Positions 55,353-63,998 of a DNA stretch of 64,000 nt are shown here, one piece after another. The notes beneath the pieces are model-generated. The model was not told the DNA's origin. It worked only from the letters and a program-made list of their open reading frames with translations, and did not search any database. The position numbers and the translations under genes were made by a program. The stretch covers positions 35,142 to 99,141 of the forward strand of contig CAJOKJ010000003.1 of NCBI GenBank assembly GCA_905235155.1, in the 5' to 3' direction. This stretch comes from Candidatus Gastranaerophilales bacterium (GTDB taxonomy: Bacteria; Cyanobacteriota; Vampirovibrionia; Gastranaerophilales; Gastranaerophilaceae). Numbering within the stretch: the stretch's first letter is position 1; the number at the start of each line of letters is the position of its first letter.

Positions 55353-56627
55353 AATTTTATAGATAAGGCAAAAATAAGAGTTATTTCAGGTCGTGGAGGA
55401 AACGGTGCAGTTGCGTGGCGACGTGAAAAATTTGTTGATAAAGGTGGCCCTGCCGGTGGTGACGGAGGTCGAGGCGGTGATGTTTATCTTATCGCAGATG
55501 AGGGCTTATCAACTCTTTTAGACTTTAAATATAAATCTGTTTTTAAAGCACAAAGTGGTGAAAATGGTGGTATAAAAAATCGTTTCGGTAAAGGTGGAGA
55601 AGATTTAAGGATAAAAGTTCCTGCCGGTACTGTTGTTAAAGACCTAAAAACAGGTAAAATAATTGGAGATTTGGTAAATGACGGTCAAGAGTTGCTTGTT
55701 GCAAAAGGTGGTCGAGGCGGTAGAGGTAATGCAAGATTTTGTACTCCGCAAAAAAGAGCCCCGCAATTTTGTGAACCCGGTGAACCTCCGATAGAAAGAG
55801 AGTTATCTTTAGAATTAAAACTTATTGCTGATGTTGGGTTATTAGGTATGCCAAATGCAGGAAAATCAACATTTATAAGTGCAATAAGTTCTGCAAGACC
55901 TAAAATTGCAGATTATCCGTTTACTACATTAGTTCCAAATTTGGGTGTTGTTAGAAAACCAACAGGTGACGGGTATGTTGTTGCAGATATTCCAGGACTT
56001 ATTGAAGGTGCATCTGAAGGTATAGGTTTAGGTTATGAATTTTTAAGACATGTTGAAAGATGTCGTTTTCTTGTGCATATTGTTGATTTAACCCAAGAAA
56101 ATCCGATGGAAAATTATGAAAAAATAAATAACGAATTAGCAAAATATTCTGAAAGGCTTGCAAATTTATATCAAATAGTCGCTTTAAATAAGATTGATGC
56201 GGTTGATGATAAAGTAAAAGAAAAATATTTTGAAGAATTTAAACTTAAAGCAGATGATTTGTTTTTAATTTCTGCCGCAACTCACGAAAATATTGAATCG
56301 CTTACATATTTTATGGCTCAAAAAGTTGATGAAATTGAAAAACCGGTATCTGATGTGGTTGTTGAAGAAGATACAGGTGCTTACGATAATGATGACAGTT
56401 CTTATGAAATTATTAAGGCTGCAAAGGATACTTATATTGTATCCGGTGGTAAGATAAAACGTCTGACAGGTGTAACAGATGACAGAAACAGACAACAAAT
56501 TTTGCGATTACAAAATATCTTAAAAGGTATGGGTGTTTTTGATGAACTTCGCTTACAAGGAATAAAAGACGGAGATACCGTAATTATCGGACATCTTGAG
56601 TTTGAATTTTATGATGACGAATATTAA
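55350..56627 (+). CDS. obgE: Obg family GTPase (ObgE/CgtA)
   Basis: This 425-residue ribosome-assembly GTPase has the glycine-rich Obg fold (residues 1-155; 'ISGRGGNGAVAWRREKF' and 'GGDGGRGGDVYL'). The G domain has G1 'GMPNAGKSTF', G2 'DYPFTTLVPNLG', G3 'VADIPGLIEGA' and G4 'ALNKIDAV'. A C-terminal OCT domain follows ('VSGGKIKRLTGVTDDRNRQQ' and 'GIKDGDTVIIGHLEFEFYDD'). It acts in 50S maturation and stress control. Start 55350 matches the usual Obg N-terminus; an upstream TTG would fall inside the palindrome. The 3' end overlaps the opposing GH105 gene by 44 bases. Confidence 0.96.
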   Translation: MNFIDKAKIRVISGRGGNGAVAWRREKFVDKGGPAGGDGGRGGDVYLIADEGLSTLLDFKYKSVFKAQSGENGGIKNRFGKGGEDLRIKVPAGTVVKDLKTGKIIGDLVNDGQELLVAKGGRGGRGNARFCTPQKRAPQFCEPGEPPIERELSLELKLIADVGLLGMPNAGKSTFISAISSARPKIADYPFTTLVPNLGVVRKPTGDGYVVADIPGLIEGASEGIGLGYEFLRHVERCRFLVHIVDLTQENPMENYEKINNELAKYSERLANLYQIVALNKIDAVDDKVKEKYFEEFKLKADDLFLISAATHENIESLTYFMAQKVDEIEKPVSDVVVEEDTGAYDNDDSSYEIIKAAKDTYIVSGGKIKRLTGVTDDRNRQQILRLQNILKGMGVFDELRLQGIKDGDTVIIGHLEFEFYDDEY

Positions 56628-57738
56628 ATTTTTTAATCTCTAATGCTGCTAAAATCAATGGTGCAATGCCTTTGGCATCGTTTTCAACGTAGGGATTAAC
56701 ACTATATTCATCTTCAAGCATTTTAACACTTGAACTTAAATAAATATTTTTTAATTTGTTGTTTTTCAAATTTTTATTTACAATTCCGTTAAAAGTTTCT
56801 ATTCCGTATGTACAGTATTTTTCGCTTATATAACCGTTATTGCAAGCTTTTAACATTGAATATGCCATCATTGCCGAACCGGATGTTTCAAGACGGTTAT
56901 CTTTTAATTTTTTATTTTTAGGATTAACTACATTTGTCCACATTTTGCTGTTTTCATCACGGTATTTAAGCATATTGTCGAAAAATGGAACTAAATTTTT
57001 CTTTAAATCTTCTTTTTGTTTTCCTTCCGGAAAACGCTCAATTACTTCTACTTGTGCCATTGCATACCAGCCAATTCCTCGAAGCCATGTTATTTTGTTT
57101 TGTTTTCCGTGATATGTGATACCGTGACTGTATAGTCCATTATCTTTTTTTAAATGTTCTGTGTACCATTTTAGTTTTTCATACACAAAGTCAAAATCTT
57201 TGTGTTCGGCTAAAAATAAAAATGTCATAAATGTTCCGTCTGTTGCAATTGGAAACAATACCCATGCATTATTATTTATTTTATGAGTATAATTGTTTCC
57301 CAGTTCTGCAATTTTAGGTTGAGATAAAAGTTGTTTATATACGTAGTCAATAGTCGGCTTGTATTTTTTTTCATTAATATAATATAAGTTTAAAGCAGGT
57401 AAAACAGAATCAAGTTCACCTTTTTTATAAAACCTTACGTTACCGTTTGGCAAAATGTTGTCATTGTAATATTTTTCAACAAAACCGTTATACAAAGATG
57501 TTTTCAACAGTGCGTACATCATAAATCCGGTATAGTAGTTCCATTCTGTTGTTATATTTTCTCTGTCCCAAATTAAAACATTTTCCTTTTGACTTTGTTT
57601 TACAATGTTTTCGGTAAAATTTTCAACACGTTTAATATTTTCTTCTGTTGATTGTTTTCTATTGTTGTACAAAAAAAATGATGATACAGATATTGTTAAA
57701 AATAAAAATAAGAATATTATAAAAAATTTAAGTTTCAT
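56584..57738 (-). CDS. GH105/GH88-type unsaturated uronyl hydrolase
   Basis: This 384-residue protein starts with a membrane anchor or signal (residues 3-22). The remainder is an (alpha/alpha)6 barrel of the YteR/GH105 type: 'NGLYSHGITYHG' followed by 'ITWLRGIGWYAMAQV' and 'RLETSGSAMMAYSML' are the typical motifs. Such enzymes hydrate and cleave unsaturated galacturonyl or rhamnogalacturonyl ends made by polysaccharide lyases. The absence of lyases here and its neighbour GT8 suggest it may instead trim an envelope polysaccharide. Its stop lies inside the end of obg (44-base convergent overlap). It follows the GT8 gene by 2 bases. Confidence 0.8.
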   Translation of the reverse strand: MKLKFFIIFLFLFLTISVSSFFLYNNRKQSTEENIKRVENFTENIVKQSQKENVLIWDRENITTEWNYYTGFMMYALLKTSLYNGFVEKYYNDNILPNGNVRFYKKGELDSVLPALNLYYINEKKYKPTIDYVYKQLLSQPKIAELGNNYTHKINNNAWVLFPIATDGTFMTFLFLAEHKDFDFVYEKLKWYTEHLKKDNGLYSHGITYHGKQNKITWLRGIGWYAMAQVEVIERFPEGKQKEDLKKNLVPFFDNMLKYRDENSKMWTNVVNPKNKKLKDNRLETSGSAMMAYSMLKACNNGYISEKYCTYGIETFNGIVNKNLKNNKLKNIYLSSSVKMLEDEYSVNPYVENDAKGIAPLILAALEIKKFNIRHHKIQTQDVR

Positions 57739-57740
57739 TT

Positions 57741-58745
57741 TTATTCCACTTCTTGATATTTATATCCGTCGCTAACCCATTTGGGATTTTCCATTTTTGC
57801 ATATTTACGCCATTCCAAAGCATATTGTAAATCTGTGTTATTATCATACCAAGGCTTTTCCGGCCCTGCATAATGTATGATTACAGCCGCTTTTGCAAGT
57901 TCGTCGATAGAATTTATATCATTTAAATATGGTGAGTATACTCTTTTTAGTTCAAAATAATTAAAATCATCTTCTTGCAGTCGTGCATAAAAATTATATA
58001 TAGGACTTAATTTTATAATTTTTCTTACAGGTATTACTTGATTGAATGTGGTTTGTGTCATAAGTGCTTTTAATTTGTCTTTATTTTTTTTCACAATAAG
58101 TTTTTTTGTTATGTTATTTTTTCTCATTTTATCTAAATTAAGAAGCATAACACCGCAATTATAGTCATAATGCATTAAAATTTTTCTGAAAGGTATGTGT
58201 ATTACGGTTATATTTGGTGAATATTTTAATACTGCACCAAGATAATGATTTTTTAAATCTGTGTTATACAAATCAAGCAAATCACCTCTTATTAAAATAT
58301 CAGCGTCAAGATATAGGATTTTGTCATAATTTTCAAATATTTTTGGCATAAGAAATTTAAATAAATCTGCTCTTGAAACTCTGACATTCAAAATTTCAAA
58401 GTAACCGAAAGTAAGTTCTTCTATTGAAACAGGAATGGTCTTTATTGATACATTTTTTTGTTCAAATCGTTTAAAACTTTGTTGTTCTTTTTCTGTTAAA
58501 TCAACACATAAAATATTTATATCGTATATAGACTCAGGATTTTTATTTTTTATTGCGGAAAATATTGCTACATTAAGATATTTTAGGTAATTTTTATCAG
58601 TGGTGAAAACTATATGTGCAACTTTGTTATCGTTTTCTTTTATTTCTTTTGTTTGCTTATGTTTTAAATAAAAAGGTATATAAAATGCCAGTAATGTACT
58701 TATTAAAATAAATATTAAAACAGTAATTATAATATTTTTTTTCAT
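57741..58745 (-). CDS. GT8 glycosyltransferase with N-terminal membrane anchor
   Basis: This 334-residue protein has a membrane helix at residues 4-27 ('IIITVLIFILISTLLAFYIP'). The GT8 fold follows: 'HIVFTTDKNYLKYLNVAIFS', the metal-binding DxD in 'YDKILYLDADILIRGDL' and the C-terminal 'HYAGPEKPWYD' that matches the H.xGxxKPW motif of LPS galactosyl- and glucosyltransferases. It probably adds glucose or galactose to lipopolysaccharide or another surface glycan. It diverges from the MFS gene, 56 bases away, and is paired with the GH105 gene downstream. Confidence 0.88.
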   Translation of the reverse strand: MKKNIIITVLIFILISTLLAFYIPFYLKHKQTKEIKENDNKVAHIVFTTDKNYLKYLNVAIFSAIKNKNPESIYDINILCVDLTEKEQQSFKRFEQKNVSIKTIPVSIEELTFGYFEILNVRVSRADLFKFLMPKIFENYDKILYLDADILIRGDLLDLYNTDLKNHYLGAVLKYSPNITVIHIPFRKILMHYDYNCGVMLLNLDKMRKNNITKKLIVKKNKDKLKALMTQTTFNQVIPVRKIIKLSPIYNFYARLQEDDFNYFELKRVYSPYLNDINSIDELAKAAVIIHYAGPEKPWYDNNTDLQYALEWRKYAKMENPKWVSDGYKYQEVE

Positions 58746-58785
58746 GACCCGCCGATTTTATTTTATGTTATATTTATGATTATGC

Positions 58786-58791
58786 TATAAA
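58786..58791 (+). promoter_or_regulatory. Extended -10 box of the MFS gene
   Basis: TGC directly before TATAAA (58783-58791 in all), with the ATG 11 bases after the box. Another case of the TGN-type -10. Confidence 0.4.
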
Positions 58792-58801
58792 GGTTTTATT
58801 G

Positions 58802-59989
58802 ATGTCAAATGTTTTGAAATTTAATAATAATGTTTTTCCTTTGTCGATATTGAATTTCGCATCATTTTTTCAATATCAAAGATTTATAATGCCGATATCC
58901 TTTTTGTTTTATTTGCAAAACGGTTTAAATTTTTCGGATTTTATATTATTTCAAAGTATTTTTAATGCGGTATGTTTGTTGGCAAAAATACCTATGGGAT
59001 ATATTGGTGATATTTTTCCCAAAAAATATATACTGATATTTTCATATTTTTTATTTATGCTGAGAGTAATTTTGTGGATATGCTTTAGTGGCTTTTGGAT
59101 AGTACTTTGCGGGGAAATTTTATATGGTTTATTCAAGGCATTGTACAGGGGTAATGTTGATTCATATATTTATGAATATTTAAAACAAAAAAAACTTGAC
59201 AAAAGCATGATTTCAAATTACGGAAATTTGACATTTTGGACATCTTTTGGCTCAGCAATAAGTTGTGTTGCGTGTGTTCTGTTGTTTAAATTTTATAATT
59301 TTAAAATAATATTGCTTATAGAGCTTATATGCCAAATTATCTCAATAATATTATTGTTTTTTATTCCTAATATAAAATCAGAAAAAAAATCTCAAATGGG
59401 AGTTTGGGAAAGTATTAAAACATTGGTTACCGATAAAAAAGTTAATTTATATGTTTATTATTCGGCATTATTAAACGGCTTAACAAGTGTATTCGTATGG
59501 AATTTTCAACCTTTGTTGAAATTGTGTTCGGCAAATGTTTTGTTTTTCGGTGCAATAAACTTTATAAATCAAATATTAAGAGGTATGGGTGGAATTGTTG
59601 CAAAAAAAATTTGTAAGGTTTTGCAGCATAATCGTCTTATAAAAATAGAATATTATATTGTTGTCTTTTCTTTTCTGATATTGGTAACTGCAATAAATTT
59701 AAAAAATATGTATTTTACTGTATTTTCATTGATTATAATAAGTTTAGGAATACTGATGTTTGTGGTGTTTAATATTTTAACAATTTCAAAAATTCACGCA
59801 AGTATAGACGATAAATACAGGGCAACATTATCCTCAACTAATACATTTTTTAGTGATTTTTCATCATGTATACTTTTATTGTTATTTAAAATAAGTTTTG
59901 ATGCCTTTGGCTTAATTCCGACTATATTAATATTTTTGGCAGGTACACTATTTCTGCTCAGACCTGATAAATTCAATGAATTGATGTAA
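58802..59989 (+). CDS. MFS transporter
   Basis: This 395-residue inner-membrane protein has about 12 hydrophobic helices with a basic loop between helices 2 and 3 ('KIPMGYIGDIFPKKYILIFS') that corresponds to the MFS motif A (G.l.Dr.g+k). The mid-protein loop 'IKSEKKSQMGVWESIKTLVTD' links the two six-helix halves. The substrate cannot be told from sequence; the nearest neighbours are sugar enzymes. The ATG at 58802 is preferred to a TTG three bases earlier; AAGG lies about 9 bases upstream. Its 3' end overlaps the opposing epimerase gene by 42 bases. Confidence 0.85.
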   Translation: MSNVLKFNNNVFPLSILNFASFFQYQRFIMPISFLFYLQNGLNFSDFILFQSIFNAVCLLAKIPMGYIGDIFPKKYILIFSYFLFMLRVILWICFSGFWIVLCGEILYGLFKALYRGNVDSYIYEYLKQKKLDKSMISNYGNLTFWTSFGSAISCVACVLLFKFYNFKIILLIELICQIISIILLFFIPNIKSEKKSQMGVWESIKTLVTDKKVNLYVYYSALLNGLTSVFVWNFQPLLKLCSANVLFFGAINFINQILRGMGGIVAKKICKVLQHNRLIKIEYYIVVFSFLILVTAINLKNMYFTVFSLIIISLGILMFVVFNILTISKIHASIDDKYRATLSSTNTFFSDFSSCILLLLFKISFDAFGLIPTILIFLAGTLFLLRPDKFNELM

Positions 59990-60901
59990 GCCTTGTTCAA
60001 ATTTAGTTTTTGGTTGCCATTTTAAAAGTTGTTTTGCCTTTGATATATCAGAATATGTTTTAAATACATCTCCTTTTTGCATAGGCAGATATTTAATTTT
60101 TGCACTTTTTTCAAGTTCCTTTTCAATTAAGGCAACCATATCTTTTAGTAAAATAGAGTTACCTGCTCCAAGATTTATGATTTCAAATTTTAAAGGATAT
60201 TTTGTAGCTTCAATTATTCCGTTTACAGTGTCATCAATATAGGTGTAATCTCTTGAAGTTGACCCATTTCCATATATTGTTATTTCTTTGTCATTAATTA
60301 TATTGTTCACAAATTTTGTTATGGCTAAATCAGGACGTTGTCTTTTTCCGTAAACCGTAAATAATCTTAGACAAATGGCATTTAAGTTTGTTTTTTGAGT
60401 ATATTCTTGTATGATTTTTTCACATTCCAATTTCGTGTTTGCATAAGGTGAAATCGGTGAAAGATTTTCTATATCTTCGCTCAATTTTTCGTAATCAGCA
60501 TTTCCATAAACAGACGAAGATGATGTAAATATAAGTTTTTGAATATTATATTTGTTCATTAAATCAAGAATATTTTTTGTTCCGTCAATGTTTATGGCGA
60601 TATATTCTTTCTGTTTATCAAAAGAAGGTCTTACACCGGCTTTTGCCGCAAGATGTACAACACATTCAATATTGTGTTTTGAAAAAATATTTTCAAGTTC
60701 TTGTTTTTTTGTGATGTCAGTTTGGTTAAATTCAAATTTTTTGTTATTGATAAAATTACTAAGATTGTCTTGCTTTATTTCTTTTGGATAAAAAGTGTCA
60801 AAATTATCAATTCCGATAACAAAATTATCGGAATTAAGTAATAGTTTTTCAACTAAATTTGAACCTATAAAACCTGCACAGCCCGTAACTAAAATATTCA
60901 T
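59948..60901 (-). CDS. NAD-dependent nucleotide-sugar epimerase (UDP-glucuronate 4-epimerase-like)
   Basis: This 317-residue extended SDR has the NAD site 'VTGCAGFIGSNLVEKLL' (TGxxGFIG), 'VVHLAAKAGVRPSFDK' (the AGVR signature common in UDP-glucuronate 4-epimerases), the catalytic Ser/Thr in 'FTSSSSVYGNAD' and the YxxxK pair in 'SPYANTKLECEK'. The C-terminal substrate part has 'RPDLAITKFV' and 'GNGSTSRDYTYIDD'. It likely supplies an epimerised UDP-sugar for envelope glycans, fitting the nearby GT8. Its stop codon lies within the end of the MFS gene. Confidence 0.87.
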   Translation of the reverse strand: MNILVTGCAGFIGSNLVEKLLLNSDNFVIGIDNFDTFYPKEIKQDNLSNFINNKKFEFNQTDITKKQELENIFSKHNIECVVHLAAKAGVRPSFDKQKEYIAINIDGTKNILDLMNKYNIQKLIFTSSSSVYGNADYEKLSEDIENLSPISPYANTKLECEKIIQEYTQKTNLNAICLRLFTVYGKRQRPDLAITKFVNNIINDKEITIYGNGSTSRDYTYIDDTVNGIIEATKYPLKFEIINLGAGNSILLKDMVALIEKELEKSAKIKYLPMQKGDVFKTYSDISKAKQLLKWQPKTKFEQGLHQFIEFIRSEQK

Positions 60902-60927
60902 GAATATATCTTACGATAAACAAATAT

Positions 60928-60961
60928 TCAATGTAACATTTTTCGTAAAATGTTACATTGA
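60928..60961. repeat. Palindrome A (15-bp arms), inverted mate of the one at 61150
   Basis: TCAATGTAACATTTT, loop TCGT, and the complementary arm. Its 28-base core is the exact reverse complement of the core at 61153-61180. Confidence 0.8.
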
Positions 60962-61047
60962 TATATTCCCATAAATCAATTATATCAAACCTTTTTATTA
61001 AAATCAAGATTTTAAATTTACAAAAAATTTGCTATTTTAAGCATTTT

Positions 61048-61109
61048 GTCATTCCGAATTTATTTCGGAATCTAATATTGGAAAGATGCTGAAACAAGTT
61101 CAGCATGAC
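61048..61109. repeat. 62-bp dispersed palindromic repeat (two hairpins)
   Basis: Flanked by GTCAT...ATGAC, it contains hairpin ATTCCGAA-TTTAT-TTCGGAAT (61051-61071) and hairpin ATGCTGAA-ACAAG-TTCAGCAT (61086-61106). Elements of this form occur in many copies between genes in various bacterial genomes; only one copy is in this window. Confidence 0.65.
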
Positions 61110-61149
61110 GTTATCTTGTGTTTTTTATAAATATTTGCATGCCAAAAAA

Positions 61150-61183
61150 TTCATGTAACATTTTACGAAAAATGTTACATGAA
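61150..61183. repeat. Palindrome B (15-bp arms) directly upstream of the prepilin gene
   Basis: TTCATGTAACATTTT, loop ACGA, and the complementary arm. It ends 3 bases before the GAAAGG ribosome binding site of the prepilin gene, so it may act as an operator or a 5' hairpin, or be a transposon-like end. Confidence 0.75.
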
Positions 61184-61198
61184 ACGAAAGGACTAAAT

Positions 61199-61963
61199 AT
61201 GTTGAAAACACTGAATTGTACGGAATATATAAAAAATAAATTATATAAAATTTATAAAAAAACACTGGCATTTACATTAGCAGAAACATTAATTGTCATG
61301 GGTGTAATTGGTGTAGTTGCAGCACTTACATTACCAAACTTAAACCAATCAACAGGCGATAAGGAAAAAGTTGCTAAAGTAAAGAAAATATACCAAAATT
61401 TGAATGATGCTTATGGTAGAGCAGTTGCTGTTTACGGACCTTATGATGAATGGTTTGTAAATGATACAACTAATGAGGCAAAAGCCAAACGTGCAAGTGA
61501 ACGAATAACCGAGTTTATGAAAATATCAAAAAATTGCGGATATGAAGATGGATGTTTTACCACTACTGATGTGCTATATTGTGATCAATCTAAAAGTTAT
61601 AAAATAATATTAGCTGATGGCTCAGGAATGATGTTTTGTACTTTTGCTCTTTTCCCCATTATGTATACTGATATAGATGGTCCTAATAGAGGTAAAAATA
61701 AGACTTCAGAAGATATATTTGCGTTCATGCCTAATAATTCTGATTTGTCTTCATTTTATCCGGATGGATATAGTATAAATTTAAGTGCAGGAAAATTTTT
61801 TGATTTATCTTGCTGTCGACCTGGTTCTGATGGAAGAGGTACTACATGCACATTTTGGGTAATTGATTATGGTAACATGGATTATTTAAAAGCAGATACA
61901 AAAGGCAAATGTCCTGATGGAAAGACAATTTTAGACGGAGTATCAAATACAACTTGCAATTAA
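61199..61963 (+). CDS. Type IV prepilin-like protein
   Basis: This 254-residue protein has a long basic leader (residues 1-24, several Lys) followed by the prepilin cleavage site 'KTLA|FTLAETLIVMGVIGVV', with cleavage before Phe and the conserved Glu at +5, then a hydrophobic helix. The globular part has eight or so cysteines, including a 'LSCCRPG' pair and a C-terminal 'TTCN', implying disulfides outside the cell. It likely is a minor pilin or type II secretion-like pseudopilin. The start at 61199 is preferred because GAAAGG precedes it and the leader then has normal length; an in-frame start at 61118 would run through palindrome B. Downstream there is no clear terminator. Confidence 0.85.
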   Translation: MLKTLNCTEYIKNKLYKIYKKTLAFTLAETLIVMGVIGVVAALTLPNLNQSTGDKEKVAKVKKIYQNLNDAYGRAVAVYGPYDEWFVNDTTNEAKAKRASERITEFMKISKNCGYEDGCFTTTDVLYCDQSKSYKIILADGSGMMFCTFALFPIMYTDIDGPNRGKNKTSEDIFAFMPNNSDLSSFYPDGYSINLSAGKFFDLSCCRPGSDGRGTTCTFWVIDYGNMDYLKADTKGKCPDGKTILDGVSNTTCN

Positions 61964-62018
61964 TTTAATAATTACAATGTTACCGCAAACTCATAAATAC
62001 TTTATTGCTGAATTAAAA

Positions 62019-63822
62019 TTATTTATTCAATTTCGTTTCTAAAATAGCGATTGTTTTAGGGAAATTTTGTTGTAAATATTGAGAACGTATTGCCAAAGGT
62101 TCATAAGATTTACCTTCAGATAAAAGTGCATTTGTTTCTGCAATAGTTTCTTGTAATCCGCCTGTTTCACCGTTGTAGTGATTTAGTGTATTCATAAAAT
62201 AATCTATGTATTCACGTTGAGAGTCAGGATATTTTTTGAAGAAATTTGTTTTTTCTTCTTCAAATGTCTGTCTTATTAACTTCTTTGTCGGCAGTAATAG
62301 ATTTATAAAATGTATTTTCGTAACTATCATTACTATTTCCGTCAACATCTTTCATATCAACAGCATGACCAAGTTCGTGTAGAAGTAAAAATCTGTCGCT
62401 GCCTGTTGTGATTGTTCTGCTTCCACCGTTGTAGAAGGCATCAAGAGGATCAGGGATACTTTCCAATTTATCTACATTTTCTCTCATTTTTATTAATTCT
62501 TCACCCGGAAACTGTTTTAATGTGTTTAAAAGCATTTTTTTGTTGCCAATAAATTCTTTATCAGCATTGAATACAGCCTTTTTATTTTTGTTGTTCAAAT
62601 CTTGAACTGAAATTGTATTTTCGGTTACATTGATTTCATATTTGTCATTATTTCTTGAAGTGATAAATTTATTTTCGTTGATAACTTCGAATGTTTGGCT
62701 TTTATTTAAAAGTACTTTTCCGTTTTTATCCGTAATTTTATAATCTACAATTCTGTTACCTTGAGGGTCGTTTTCATATAGGTATTGCGTACGTGTTCCG
62801 TCAGGTGATTTTAAATCTTTTTTTACTGATGTTATACCTGTTTTTTTATCAACTTTACCGGATGAAACAACTTTTTCAGTGCCGTCAGGCTTTTTGTATA
62901 CGATATCATAAACGCCATTTACTGCTGAAGGTGAAACATATTCGTAATGTTTTACTTTATTGTTGTTATCTTTTATTACTCTAACTTCATTTTCAAATAC
63001 AGGACGTCCGACTTGCAAGTCTTCACGATAACGAATTTTTGAAACTGTATTATTTCTCAAATCTGTTGTTTTTTTGATTATGTATGTCTTATCATTTTTT
63101 ACTGATTTATACGAAGTTTTATCTTCAATAGAATTTTTGTTTAAATTTCTATCCAAAGATACTGTTTTTGAATTATTTTCATTTGTTGTAGCTGAAATTA
63201 CATAAGAATTTTTTTCGTACTTGTTTCTTGTGAATTCAATAGCTTGAAGCTTATCACCAACAACATTTTCCATTTCAATAACTTTATCTGCAATCTTGTC
63301 AGTTGCAGGCATATTAGGTGTTTGTGCCAAAAGAATAATATTTTTTACTGATAAAGATGTTTTTGTTAAAGGTTTTGAATTTTGTAATTGCTCAACAGTT
63401 AAACTGTCATTGAAATTCATCATTTCTTTGCCTGAATATTTTGAATTTCCGTTTTTATCTTTTAATTCGGAAATTTCAGCAAGAGTATCCAAATGTTCGA
63501 CAGGTTTTGAAGCCATAAGATATACAAAATCTGCTTTCATTTCAGGATTTTTTGCTAAAGTATAAACGGAATTCCATTTTTTAGGTTCATCCTAATATTC
63601 CAATGTTGCAAGCTGACCTCTATGGAATTTTTCTTTGCCGTTTTTATCTTTTATTTTTGACAAAGTTTTTATTGATTCATCCAAACTAAATTCTTTTTTA
63701 GAAGGTTCAAAAGTATCCTGTTTTAACGGCACTGTTGAATAATCTTGCGTTTGTTGAGTTTTGTTGGTTTTTGGCTTTTTTCTTAATAATACTTGATTTG
63801 CTAAAATTGGTTGAACGTTCAT
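62019..63822 (-). pseudogene. Zinc metallopeptidase-like (HELGH) gene broken by a stop and a frameshift
   Basis: Three frames on the minus strand read as one protein. The first (63822-63592, starts MNVQPILANQ) ends in TAG, but the same frame continues at once with 'DEPKKWNSVYTLAKNPEMKA' into a second (to 62260) that contains the zinc site 'FLLLHELGHAVD'. That frame ends after 'ADKEVNKTDI'. Moving +1 near 62267 restores 'RQTFEEEKTNFFKKYPDSQR' and runs to the stop at 62019. The zinc site and following segment resemble lethal-factor-like (ATLF/M34) zincins. Repeated 'KDKNG...' segments occur in the N-terminal half. Intact it would have been about 600 residues. A sequencing error could mimic this. 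Confidence 0.7.
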
Positions 63823-63903
63823 TTTAAATCCCTACGCTTAGATTAAATACTCTGAAAATAATAATTGCCATGTATGTAAATAAATTGATACAAAACTACA
63901 CCC

Positions 63904-63932
63904 AATAAAAAAGTCATCCGTTTTGGATGACT
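63904..63932 (-). terminator. Minus-strand terminator
   Basis: AGTCATCC pairs with GGATGACT across a short loop; on the minus strand it is followed by TTTTTTATT. It ends a gene coming from the right edge. Confidence 0.75.
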
Positions 63933-63959
63933 GATTAAAACACACTTACTAAAACCTAT

Positions 63960-63998
63960 TTACCTTCTTAAATTTTCGAGAATTACCTTTTCCTTACC
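63960..63998 (-). CDS. C-terminal end of a gene cut by the right window edge
   Basis: The minus strand reads GKEKVILENLRR and TAA at 63962-63960, followed 27 bases later by a good terminator. Only 12 codons are present, so the product is unknown; the other two minus-strand frames hit stops at once. Confidence 0.4.
   Translation of the reverse strand, partial: GKEKVILENLRR

Noticed and set aside
61048..61109. The two-hairpin repeat as a terminator for the epimerase or prepilin genes
   Set aside because: No U-run follows on either strand and both flanking genes point away from it or start after it.
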